Source: Nocardia cyriacigeorgica (GTDB lineage: Bacteria > Actinomycetota > Actinomycetes > Mycobacteriales > Mycobacteriaceae). Taken from it: 64,000 nucleotides of DNA. A program made the translations under genes and the position numbers. The first letter of the stretch is position 1. Every line of letters starts with the position of its first letter. Of the stretch, positions 25,374 through 32,907 are shown in pieces. The stretch covers positions 18,551 through 82,550 of the forward strand of contig NZ_JAAGVC010000023.1 of assembly GCF_010858045.1 (NCBI RefSeq), given 5' to 3'. The notes beneath the pieces are model-generated. The model did no database searches. It saw only the letters and a list, made by a program, of their open reading frames with translations, and was not told the DNA's origin.

Positions 25374-25401
25374 TGACCACCAGTCATATGACCAGTGGTC
25401 A
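25374..25401. promoter_or_regulatory. Double palindrome, probable TetR operator
   Basis: TGACCAGTGGTCA (25389-25401) is a perfect 13-bp palindrome. The adjacent TGACCACCAGTCA (25374-25386) is its imperfect twin, and the pair is centred on CATATG. It lies between a TetR gene and its divergent neighbour. Confidence 0.6.
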
Positions 25402-25464
25402 TCTCTGTGGTGCCCCGTCTGCGCGCCGCCCACCGGTCACCATCTTCCGAAGGGAATCCTGTCG

Positions 25465-26559
25465 ATGTCCGGACGTATCGTGCTACTCGGAGCCACCGGC
25501 TACACCGGCGGAATCGTCCTCGACGCCCTGCTGGGGCGCGGGCTGGAACCGATCCTGGCCGGACGTAACCGTGACGCCCTCGCGGCGCTGGCCGAACGCG
25601 GCGGCGGACTCGACTACCGGCTCGCCGACGTGACCGATCCCGCGAGCATCGCGAATCTGGTGGAACGCGGCGATGTGCTCATCAGCACCGTCGGGCCGTT
25701 CGAACGCTATGGGCATCCGGTCGCCCGCGCCGCCGCCGACACCGGGGCGCATTACATCGATTCGACCGGCGAGGTGGGATTCGTCGCCGCGTTGCGTCGC
25801 ACGCTGCACGATCGTGCCCGCGAGACCGGAGCGGTGATGGTGCCCGCGTTCGGCTACGACTATGTGCCCGGCTTCCTGGCCGCGACACTCGCCGCACGGC
25901 AGGTCGGCGAACCGGTGCGGTCGATCGATATCGGTTATTTCGCCACCGGCCCGCTGGGCAAGGGGCTGAGTCAAGGCACCCGCACGACCATGCGCGACGG
26001 TCTCACTCTGCCGTCGCCGCGCTGGTCCGGCGGCCGGCTCGTCGATGCGCGCACTGGGTCGAAGATCCGTGCCTTCGAAGTCCGTGGACGCCGCAAGAAC
26101 GCCACGCTCGTCTCGGGCACCGAGGTGCTGTTCCTGCCGCAGGATCTGCCATCGCTCGAATCCGTCACTGTCTACAACGGCTGGTTCCCGGCGCTGAGCC
26201 GCCCGATGGTGGTGATGTCGGCGGTGACGTCGGCGCTGAACCGAATTGCGCTCGGCCGCACGTTGATCGACGTCGCTACTCGGCCCATGATCGGTCCCGT
26301 CGGTGGCCCAGGCGCTACCGAACGGGCACGCACCCGCTCGCATGTCGTCGCGGTCGCCGCGGCCGCGTCGGGGCGGACGTCCGAAGTGCACGTCGAAGGT
26401 CTCAGTGCCTATAGCTTGACCGGTGAGCTCATGGCCTGGGCGGCGCAGCGGCTCGCGTCGGCTCCTGCCCGTACCGCCGGGGTCGTGGGGCCGGTCGAGG
26501 CCTTCGGTTTCGAGGAGCTTGCCGCGGGTTGCGCCGAGGTCGGTCTCGTTCCCGTGTAG
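25465..26559 (+). CDS. Saccharopine dehydrogenase-like NAD(P)-binding protein
   Basis: 364 residues. An N-terminal Rossmann motif (VLLGATGYTGGIV) is followed by STVGPFERYGHPVARAAADTG and HYIDSTGEVGF, the pattern of the saccharopine-dehydrogenase-like / trans-acting enoyl reductase group. AGGGAA precedes ATG 25465. The divergent TetR and the palindromes at 25374-25401 suggest substrate-induced expression. The real substrate in this group is rarely saccharopine; a lipid or polyketide-like ketone or enoyl substrate is possible. Confidence 0.82.
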   Translation: MSGRIVLLGATGYTGGIVLDALLGRGLEPILAGRNRDALAALAERGGGLDYRLADVTDPASIANLVERGDVLISTVGPFERYGHPVARAAADTGAHYIDSTGEVGFVAALRRTLHDRARETGAVMVPAFGYDYVPGFLAATLAARQVGEPVRSIDIGYFATGPLGKGLSQGTRTTMRDGLTLPSPRWSGGRLVDARTGSKIRAFEVRGRRKNATLVSGTEVLFLPQDLPSLESVTVYNGWFPALSRPMVVMSAVTSALNRIALGRTLIDVATRPMIGPVGGPGATERARTRSHVVAVAAAASGRTSEVHVEGLSAYSLTGELMAWAAQRLASAPARTAGVVGPVEAFGFEELAAGCAEVGLVPV

Positions 26560-26610
26560 CCGTTTGCGGGGCCTGTTCGCTCGCTGTGTAAAGGCGCAGT
26601 CGCACCCTAA

Positions 26611-26627
26611 TGTTGACGCCGATAACA
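26611..26627. promoter_or_regulatory. GTTrACGsCG-type element before the decarboxylase operon
   Basis: TGTTGACGCCGATAACA resembles the boxes before the two WHG-TetR genes (18901 and 30767). It lies 59 bases before the decarboxylase start, just upstream of the other dyad at 26645. Confidence 0.45.
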
Positions 26628-26644
26628 TGGCTGGTTAACATGAA

Positions 26645-26661
26645 TGTAAGCGATGAATACA
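26645..26661. promoter_or_regulatory. Shared 17-bp dyad, site 2 (TGTAAGCGATGAATACA)
   Basis: An inverted repeat with TGTA/TACA arms, 24-40 bases upstream of the decarboxylase start. It matches 13 of 17 positions with the reverse complement of site 1 at 20570. Confidence 0.55.
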
Positions 26662-26685
26662 TTTCGATTCGAGGGAGCTTTGCCG

Positions 26686-27603
26686 ATGTCACCGACCCGT
26701 CAGGACACCGTCGAGGTCGACCTGGGTGGCCGCACCGTCGCGGTACCGAAAGGCGGCCTCTACGACCGGTTCCGGATGAACACCGATCTCGATGAGGTGG
26801 CAAGGGACCCGCGCGTGCGCAGCGTCGACTTTTTCCGGAACCTCCGCAAGACCACGGTCGATTCGCCGATCGGGGAGACCCTCACACCGAACTTCTACTA
26901 CCGGATTTCCACGGCCCGGCTCACCATGCTGGCCCGGACCCGGGCGATCCGTGATCGCCTGCCGCGTGAGCTGGCGCCGCTGCAGGTCGCACCCGGCGTC
27001 GGGTTGATCTCGGTGATGTTCTTCCGCTACGACGTCTGCGATATCGACTTCTACACCGAGGCCGCCGTGGGCGTCGCCGTTCGCCCCGCGCGGCACGGCG
27101 GGCCCGGGTTCTTCGACCTGGCAACGGGTCTGGCGAACGATCATCTGCATTCCTATGTGCTGTCGCTGCCGGTGAGCTCCGATATCGCGCAGGTCCGCGG
27201 CCACGACGGCTACGGTTTCCCGAAGTGGGTCACCGAGCTCGATGTCGAGATCGGCGAGGAGCGCACCACCGCACGCGTCGCCAACGACACCGGCGGCCTG
27301 GACGTGGCGCTCTCGGTGCCCACCCCCGCGCAGACCGGATACGGCTCCGGCGAGCGCGTCTCGAGCCTCACCTCGTACACCTCGATCGACGGCGTATGGC
27401 ATGCCACTCTGAGCCAGACCAATGTGCTGTCGACGGGTACGGCGAGCCTGCCGCGCGATATCGATCTCCGCATCGGGCAGGGCCGGATGGCCGACGATCT
27501 GCGTTCGCTTCGGCCCATCAAGACCATTCGCCTCGATGTCACCACCGAAGGCCAGCTCGCCCTGCACATGCCGGTCCCGACCTCGGTCCCGGCCCGGAGC
27601 TGA
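26686..27603 (+). CDS. Acetoacetate decarboxylase family protein
   Basis: 305 residues. The segment GHDGYGFPKWVTEL holds K180 in the same GFPK setting as the Schiff-base lysine of acetoacetate decarboxylase. Proteins of this superfamily decarboxylate beta-keto acids or catalyse aldol/dehydration reactions through that lysine. ATG 26686 follows GAGGGAGC; the earlier ATG at 26653 lies inside the dyad at 26645-26661 and was rejected. The semialdehyde dehydrogenase starts 53 bases later, making a two-gene operon. Confidence 0.82.
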   Translation: MSPTRQDTVEVDLGGRTVAVPKGGLYDRFRMNTDLDEVARDPRVRSVDFFRNLRKTTVDSPIGETLTPNFYYRISTARLTMLARTRAIRDRLPRELAPLQVAPGVGLISVMFFRYDVCDIDFYTEAAVGVAVRPARHGGPGFFDLATGLANDHLHSYVLSLPVSSDIAQVRGHDGYGFPKWVTELDVEIGEERTTARVANDTGGLDVALSVPTPAQTGYGSGERVSSLTSYTSIDGVWHATLSQTNVLSTGTASLPRDIDLRIGQGRMADDLRSLRPIKTIRLDVTTEGQLALHMPVPTSVPARS

Positions 27604-27656
27604 CGTACCGAGCCGAATCCATCCGCCATCCGCTCGAAACCCTCACGGAGCCCGTC

Positions 27657-29249
27657 ATGCACACCGACCACATAATCCGGCCCACTCCCGGCTCCGATCT
27701 GCCGGCCTCGGTGAGTCCGGGCATGCTCGACCGTCTCGCCGGCCGCGTCTCGGCTGCCGCGGATGCCGAACGTGTCACCACCACCGTGCCGTACACCGGT
27801 CACCCACTCGTCGACCTGCCCGTCTCCACGCCCGCGGACGTGGAGCTGGCATTCGCCCGCGCCCGCGGCGCCCAGGCTGCGTGGGCCGAGCGGCCCATGC
27901 GCGAACGCAAGCAGATCCTGCTCCGCTTCCACGACCTCGTCCTGGACCGCCAGCACGAGGTACTGGATCTGATGCAGGCCGAGAGCGGCAAGACCCGCCG
28001 CGACGCGTTCCTGGAAGTCAGCGATATCGCGATCACGGCGAGGTATTACGGCCGAAATGGCGCGAAATTCCTTGCCCCCAAGCGGCGCCGCGGTGCGATC
28101 CCGCTGTTGACCCACACTACCGAGCTGCGTCATCCCAAGGGCGTCGTCGCCGTCATCTCGCCGTGGAATTATCCGCTGAGCATGGCGGCAGGCGATGCCA
28201 TTCCGGCGCTCATGGCCGGCAATGCGGTGGTGCAGAAACCCGATACGCAAACCGCGCTCACCGCGTTGTGGGCCCTGGATCTGATGTATGAGGCGGGCCT
28301 GCCCGCCGGCGTGTGGCAGATGGTGGTGGGCCGGGGCAGTGCCATCGGCGGTGCGCTGATGGACAATGCCGATTACATGATGTTCACCGGCTCCACCGCC
28401 AGTGGACGCAAGATCGCCCGCGATGCGGGGGAGCGGCTGATCGGCTCATCACTGGAACTCGGCGGCAAGAACGCCATGCTCGTGCTGGACGACGCCGATA
28501 TCGGCCGCGCCGCTGACGGCGCGATCAACGCCTGCTTCCCGTCGACCGGGCAGCTCTGCGTCTCCATCGAGCGCATGTACGTCGCCGAATCCATTCGTGA
28601 CGAGTTCGTCGACGAATTCGTCTCCCGCACCAAGAGATTGCGGTTCGGTGCCGCCTACGACTACAGCGTCGATGTCGGGTGCCTGACCAATCGGGCTCAG
28701 TTGGAGACCGTCACCGCGCATGTCGAGGACGCTGTTTCCAAAGGGGCAACCGTGCTCGCAGGCGGCAGGGCCAGGCCGGATCTGGGCCCGCTGTTCTACG
28801 AGCCGACCATCCTCACCGATGTGACCCCGGATATGACGCTCTACGACCACGAAACCTTCGGTCCGGTCGTGTCCATCTACTCCTTCGACGATGTCGACGA
28901 CGCCATCGCGCGGGCAAATGCCACGCCTTACGGTCTCAATGCCAGCGTATGGACCCGAAACGGTGCGAAGGGCCGAGCCGTGGCGGCGCGGCTGCATGCG
29001 GGGACGGTCAATGTGAACGATGCCTACGCGGCGGCGTGGGGGAGTATCGACTCCCCGATGGGTGGCATGGGCGATTCCGGCCTCGGCCGCCGCCACGGCG
29101 CCGACGGCATCCTGAAATACACCGAACCGCAGACGGTCGCGCATCAGCGGCTCCAGGGATTCAACGCTCCGGCCGGTGTTCCGCATCGGGCCTGGGCGGC
29201 AACCCTGACAATGGCGCTGCGGATGCTGAAAGCGGTCGGTGTCCGCTGA
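27657..29249 (+). CDS. Aldehyde dehydrogenase, succinate-semialdehyde dehydrogenase (GabD2)-like
   Basis: 530 residues with all aldehyde dehydrogenase landmarks: SPWNYP (N171), VVQKPD, FTGSTASGR, LELGGK (E267) and GQLC (nucleophile C301). The closest pattern is the long actinobacterial NADP-dependent succinate-semialdehyde dehydrogenase group (Rv1731-like), with an N-terminal extension of about 25 residues. ATG 27657 has CGGAG seven bases upstream. It follows the decarboxylase-like gene in the same operon, so the pair may turn a keto acid into an aldehyde and then an acid; the substrate is not proven. Confidence 0.88.
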   Translation: MHTDHIIRPTPGSDLPASVSPGMLDRLAGRVSAAADAERVTTTVPYTGHPLVDLPVSTPADVELAFARARGAQAAWAERPMRERKQILLRFHDLVLDRQHEVLDLMQAESGKTRRDAFLEVSDIAITARYYGRNGAKFLAPKRRRGAIPLLTHTTELRHPKGVVAVISPWNYPLSMAAGDAIPALMAGNAVVQKPDTQTALTALWALDLMYEAGLPAGVWQMVVGRGSAIGGALMDNADYMMFTGSTASGRKIARDAGERLIGSSLELGGKNAMLVLDDADIGRAADGAINACFPSTGQLCVSIERMYVAESIRDEFVDEFVSRTKRLRFGAAYDYSVDVGCLTNRAQLETVTAHVEDAVSKGATVLAGGRARPDLGPLFYEPTILTDVTPDMTLYDHETFGPVVSIYSFDDVDDAIARANATPYGLNASVWTRNGAKGRAVAARLHAGTVNVNDAYAAAWGSIDSPMGGMGDSGLGRRHGADGILKYTEPQTVAHQRLQGFNAPAGVPHRAWAATLTMALRMLKAVGVR

Positions 29250-29278
29250 GTAGCCCCGTTCGAGACCTGTCGCGTTGA

Positions 29279-29315
29279 AACTGCCGGCCACAGGATTTCA
29301 CTGTGGCCGGCAGTT
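29279..29315 (+). terminator. Hairpin terminator after aldehyde dehydrogenase
   Basis: A perfect 15-bp stem (AACTGCCGGCCACAG / CTGTGGCCGGCAGTT) with a 7-base loop, 29 bases after the stop. Confidence 0.8.
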
Positions 29316-29365
29316 CTTGCGTCAAGCACCGGCCCGGGGCACTCTGCCATCGGTGCGGACACGAC

Positions 29366-29398
29366 GTGGGGCCCGGATCAAATTGATCCGGGCCCCAC
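29366..29398 (-). terminator. Hairpin terminator after flavin oxidoreductase
   Basis: GTGGGGCCCGGATCAA and its exact complement are separated by one base (effective loop a few bases), 9 bases past the stop of the minus-strand gene. Confidence 0.8.
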
Positions 29399-29407
29399 TG
29401 ATCGAAC

Positions 29408-30694
29408 TCACCGCGCGGTGGCGTCCACCTTCCGAGCCCGGCCCCGATCCTTCGCCGCGAGCCAGCGCGAATACCGGCGCAGGGCGCCTTTTTGCACAAA
29501 CTGATCGGCGACGAGTGCGAACGCCGGCGCGACACCGAGCGCGGGATTCTTCCCGGCCGCCATCCGGCGCATCTGGTAGCGGACCATCGACATCTCGGTG
29601 AGGGAGGCCAGCGATTTATCCGGCCACGTCACCGGTTTCATCGTCCCGGCCGCCCCCAGGTCCTCCCGCCAGCGGTTGGGCAGATCGGGAGTCACCGCCA
29701 ACGCAGTGGCCATGCCGATCACTTCGACATTGTTGGCGAGCACCTGCTCGGCGGTCTCCCGGCGCGAGATCCCGCCGGTCAGCATCAGCGGTAGCGCGCT
29801 GGTCTTGGCCAGATCCGCGGCGAGCTCGAGGAAGTAGGCCTCGCGGGCCGCGGTGCGGCCGTCGGCGGGGCGGCCGCTCATGGCGGGGCTTTCGTAGCTG
29901 CCGCCGGACACCTCGACCAGATCGACGCCGAGGGTGGCGAGCATCTCGATGACCTTGTGGGCGTCCTCGGCGTCGAAGCCGCCGCGCTGGAAATCGGCGG
30001 AGTTCAGTTTCACCGCGATCGCGAAATCCGGTGACACCACGGCGCGGATGGCGCCGACGATGTCGAGCAGCAGGCGCGCACGATTCTCCAGCGAGCCACC
30101 CCAGCGGTCGGTGCGGTTGTTCACCAGCGGCGACAGGAACTGGGAGAGCAGATACCCGTGCGCGGCATGCACTTCCACCCCGTCGAATCCGGCTTCCTCG
30201 GCGCGCCGGGCAGTGGTGACGAAACGGGTGACGGTGGCGTCGATCTGTTCGGCGGTCATTGCCACGGGCCGACCGAAACGCTTGGAGTGGCGGCCCACAT
30301 CCACCGCGATGTCCGACGGCCCCCACACGACGCCGGGCATCTTCGCCTGCACCTGGCGTCCGGGATGGCTGATCTGCATCCACATCGCGGCACCGGCGGC
30401 CTTTCCGGCCTCGGCCCATTCGATGAACGGGGTCAGCGGCGAGTCGGCGTCGAGGACGATGCCACCCGGGCCGGTGAGCGCCTCGGCGTGCACCATGACA
30501 TTGCCGGTGATCAGCAGGCCGGCACCGCCGGCGCCCCACCGTCGATACAGGCTGACCAGCCGCCGGTCCGGCAGCTGTCCCTGGCCTGCCATGCCCTCTT
30601 CCATCGCCGCTTTCGCGATCCTGTTGCGCAATACCTGGCCGGATCGCAGCCGCAGCGGCGAATACAACCCGCCCGGCGTCGAATCACTCGACAT
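29408..30694 (-). CDS. NADH:flavin oxidoreductase (old yellow enzyme family)
   Basis: 428 residues. The TIM-barrel OYE signs are NRIAKAAMEEGMAGQGQLPD at the start, MQISHPGRQ, and GFDGVEVHAAHGYLLSQFLSP followed by NNRTDRWGGS with the FMN and substrate-binding histidine region, then LTGGISRRETAEQV. It should reduce activated C=C bonds or act in aromatic/steroid-like ring breakdown. ATG 30694 follows CGGAG. It is divergent from the WHG-TetR gene at 30799, with two candidate operators between them. Confidence 0.9.
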   Translation of the reverse strand: MSSDSTPGGLYSPLRLRSGQVLRNRIAKAAMEEGMAGQGQLPDRRLVSLYRRWGAGGAGLLITGNVMVHAEALTGPGGIVLDADSPLTPFIEWAEAGKAAGAAMWMQISHPGRQVQAKMPGVVWGPSDIAVDVGRHSKRFGRPVAMTAEQIDATVTRFVTTARRAEEAGFDGVEVHAAHGYLLSQFLSPLVNNRTDRWGGSLENRARLLLDIVGAIRAVVSPDFAIAVKLNSADFQRGGFDAEDAHKVIEMLATLGVDLVEVSGGSYESPAMSGRPADGRTAAREAYFLELAADLAKTSALPLMLTGGISRRETAEQVLANNVEVIGMATALAVTPDLPNRWREDLGAAGTMKPVTWPDKSLASLTEMSMVRYQMRRMAAGKNPALGVAPAFALVADQFVQKGALRRYSRWLAAKDRGRARKVDATAR

Positions 30695-30738
30695 GGGAAT
30701 CTCCGTCCGAATCGGAAGCGTATGCGGTAGCGGCCGCA

Positions 30739-30755
30739 TGTATACGTTGCTAACA
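30739..30755. promoter_or_regulatory. Shared 17-bp dyad, site 3 (TGTATACGTTGCTAACA)
   Basis: Lies 45 bases before the oxidoreductase start and 44 bases before the TetR start. It agrees with site 1 (20570) at 13 of 17 positions. Confidence 0.55.
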
Positions 30756-30766
30756 TTAGGGACGTA

Positions 30767-30783
30767 AGTAAGCGCCGTCAACT
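30767..30783. promoter_or_regulatory. GTTrACGGCGCTwA-type operator before TetR
   Basis: AGTAAGCGCCGTCAACT lies 16 bases before the TetR start. It matches the element before the paralogous TetR (18901-18917) at 13 of 17 positions. Confidence 0.5.
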
Positions 30784-30798
30784 TTCAGGATGGATCTC

Positions 30799-31395
30799 AT
30801 GCCGCCGTCGACCACGTCGTATCACCATGGCGATCTGCCCGGTGCGCTGGTGCGCGCGGCCGTCGAGTTGCTCGAAGAGGGCGAGGTGGCCGAGTTGTCG
30901 CTGCGCGCGGTGGCTCGGCGGGCCGGCGTTTCGACCGCCGCGCCGTACCGGCATTTCGCCGACCGTGAGGCACTGCTGTCCGCTGTGGCCGCGGTCGGTT
31001 ATCGCGAACTGGCGGCGGATCTGGCCGCGGCGCACCCGGCCCCGGTCGGTGTCGAGCATCTGCCGGCCGTGGCGCTCGCCTACGTCCGGTTCGCGCTGGA
31101 TCGTCCCGGCCTGTTCCGGGTGATGTTCGCCGAACCGTGCGATCCGGCGGACCCGATCCGGGTGGCGGCGGTCGAGGCTGTCAAAGCCTACGTCGATGCC
31201 ATTGTGCGACAGGTCTTCCCGCATGCGGATCCGGTGGCGATGTCGGCTGCGCTGTGGGCGCTGGTGCACGGCCTGGCATTCCTCCACCTGGACGGCAAAC
31301 TCGACGCGGCCTCGCCCGAGGGGGTGGCCCAGCGGGTCCGGTCGGCGGTGTTAGCCGCTCTCACCGCAGAGGAAGCGCTGACGGCGCAGCGTTGA
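30799..31395 (+). CDS. TetR/AcrR family regulator, WHG-domain type
   Basis: 198 residues, closely similar to the regulator at 18934-19554. HTH: LRAVARRAGVSTAAPYRHF. C-terminal domain: LWALVHGLAFLHLDGKL. ATG 30799 (MPPSTTSYHHGD) has AGGATGG at good spacing and matches the paralogue's start; the ATG at 30790 lies inside that ribosome site. It is divergent from the old-yellow-enzyme gene, the probable target. Confidence 0.88.
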   Translation: MPPSTTSYHHGDLPGALVRAAVELLEEGEVAELSLRAVARRAGVSTAAPYRHFADREALLSAVAAVGYRELAADLAAAHPAPVGVEHLPAVALAYVRFALDRPGLFRVMFAEPCDPADPIRVAAVEAVKAYVDAIVRQVFPHADPVAMSAALWALVHGLAFLHLDGKLDAASPEGVAQRVRSAVLAALTAEEALTAQR

Positions 31396-31414
31396 GCGCG
31401 TGCGGACGTGGCAG

Positions 31415-32026
31415 CTACAGCTGGTCGACCAGGCGCAACGTGGCGGCGAGCTGATCGAGTAATGCCTCGACGACCTGCTCGGTGGTGACCTCGCACCGGG
31501 TGCTCTCGATGGCGATCTCCTCGCCCATCGCCAGCCAGCCGCGCACCGCCAGGGTCTGCCAACTGGTGGGGTCGGCGATGCCCGCGGCGTTCATGACGCG
31601 TTCGGTGAGTTCGGAGCGCACGTCACGGAAGGCGCCGACCACCCGTTCGTCACCGCCGGCACCGCCGCGCACCAGCGAGACATAGTTGCGGGTCCGGCGC
31701 CGGATGAACGCCACATAACCGGTGGTAATGGCCCGCAGTCGATCCCGGCTGCTGCCTTCGCCTGGGTCGCGCGCCTGATCGAGCATCCGGCGCGCCGCGG
31801 CGACGACGACCGCGACGTAATAGTCGGTCTTGGTGTCGAAATAGTGGAACAGCAGTCCGCGCGAAATCCCGGCCTGTTCGGCGACCCGATCGATGGACAG
31901 CTCATGAATCGGGGTGTCGACGAGCAGGCGCAGCCCGATCCCTACCAGCTCGGCGCGCCGGTCCTTAGCGCTCTTCCTGCGGCTGCCGGCCGCCGCGTCG
32001 GCTGTTCGTGCGGTTGCCTCCGTCAT
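31415..32026 (-). CDS. TetR/AcrR family regulator
   Basis: 203 residues with TetR HTH (LSIDRVAEQAGISRGLLFHYF) and a C-terminal domain including SWQTLAVRGWLAMGEEIAIE. It is divergent from the SDR/acyl-CoA dehydrogenase/kinase operon and separated from it by two copies of a TGAGC-nnn-GCTCA palindrome. It probably represses that operon and responds to an acyl-CoA-type ligand; the ligand is an inference. Confidence 0.88.
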   Translation of the reverse strand: MTEATARTADAAAGSRRKSAKDRRAELVGIGLRLLVDTPIHELSIDRVAEQAGISRGLLFHYFDTKTDYYVAVVVAAARRMLDQARDPGEGSSRDRLRAITTGYVAFIRRRTRNYVSLVRGGAGGDERVVGAFRDVRSELTERVMNAAGIADPTSWQTLAVRGWLAMGEEIAIESTRCEVTTEQVVEALLDQLAATLRLVDQL

Positions 32027-32046
32027 GAGCTCACCATAGCCCTTGT

Positions 32047-32059
32047 TGAGCGTTGCTCA
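32047..32059. promoter_or_regulatory. Palindrome TGAGCGTTGCTCA, TetR operator copy 1
   Basis: Perfect 5-bp arms around GTT, 21 bases before the TetR start. The second copy is 26 bp away, centre to centre. Confidence 0.65.
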
Positions 32060-32072
32060 GTAATGTAGGTTT

Positions 32073-32085
32073 TGAGCAATGCTCA
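32073..32085. promoter_or_regulatory. Palindrome TGAGCAATGCTCA, TetR operator copy 2
   Basis: Perfect arms around AAT (TTGAGCAATGCTCAA when extended), 26 bases before the SDR start. Two copies between divergent genes suggest a shared repressor. Confidence 0.65.
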
Positions 32086-32110
32086 ACAAGGACGTGCGAG
32101 GAGTTCGTTG

Positions 32111-32864
32111 ATGAAGCGGTCGAAGATCTTGATCACCGGCGCCAGTTCCGGATTGGGGATGGGCCTCGCGCGCGAATTCGCCGCCCGCGGCGCGACCCTG
32201 GCGTTGTGTGCTCGCCGCACCGATCGCCTCGAGGCCCTGGCCACGGAGCTGACCTCGGCACACCCCGGATGCCGGGTGTTCGTGCGGGCCCTGGATGTGA
32301 ACGACCATGCCGCGGTGAACGAAGTGTTCGACGCCTTCGCCGCCGATTTGGGTGGAGTGGACCGAGTGATCGTCAACGCCGGCATCGGCAAGGGCAAAGC
32401 GCTGGGGACGGGTGGATTCGAGGACAACCTCGCCACCCTGGAGACGAATCTCGTCGCCGGATTGGCGCAGATCGAGGCGGCGATGTCGATCTTCCGCGCC
32501 CAGCAGCACGGGCATCTGGTGGTGATGTCCTCGGTCAGCGCGTTTCGCGGGATGCGCCGCGCGATGACGACCTACGCGGCCAGTAAGGCGGGCCTGGCGA
32601 TGTTGGCCGAGGGCCTGCGCGCCGAGTTGTCGGGGCGCAGCCCGATCACGGTGAGCATGATCTACCCCGGCTACATTCGCACCGAACTCAACGAGCAGGT
32701 GGGCGAGCGCGCCGTTCATGGTCGATGCCGAAACCGGCTGCCGGGCGTTGGCGAAGGCGATCGAGAAGGAACCCGACACCGCGGTCGTGCCGGCCTGGCC
32801 GTGGGCGCCGATCAGCGTGGCGATGCGCGTTCTCCCGCTCTCGCTGGTACGCAGACTGAGCTGA
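32111..32864 (+). pseudogene. Short-chain dehydrogenase/reductase, frameshifted near its 3' end
   Basis: ATG 32111 (GAGGAG nine bases upstream) opens an SDR with TGASSGLG (9-16), NAGIG and the catalytic TTYAASKAGL. After PGYIRTELNEQVGERA the frame turns into Arg-rich nonsense. In the +1 frame it continues as APFMVDAETGCRALAKAIE through PAWPWAPISVAMRVLPLS to a stop at 32864. Loss of two bases from a GC repeat near 32712 (gagcgcgcc, expected gagcgcgcgcc) would explain it. The catalytic core is intact but the C-terminal 50 residues are misread, unless this is a sequencing error. First gene of the operon; the TetR above controls it. Confidence 0.8.
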
Positions 32865-32907
32865 CCGTCCCGCCCGCCCAACATCTACCGAACCCTGAGG
32901 AACCACG

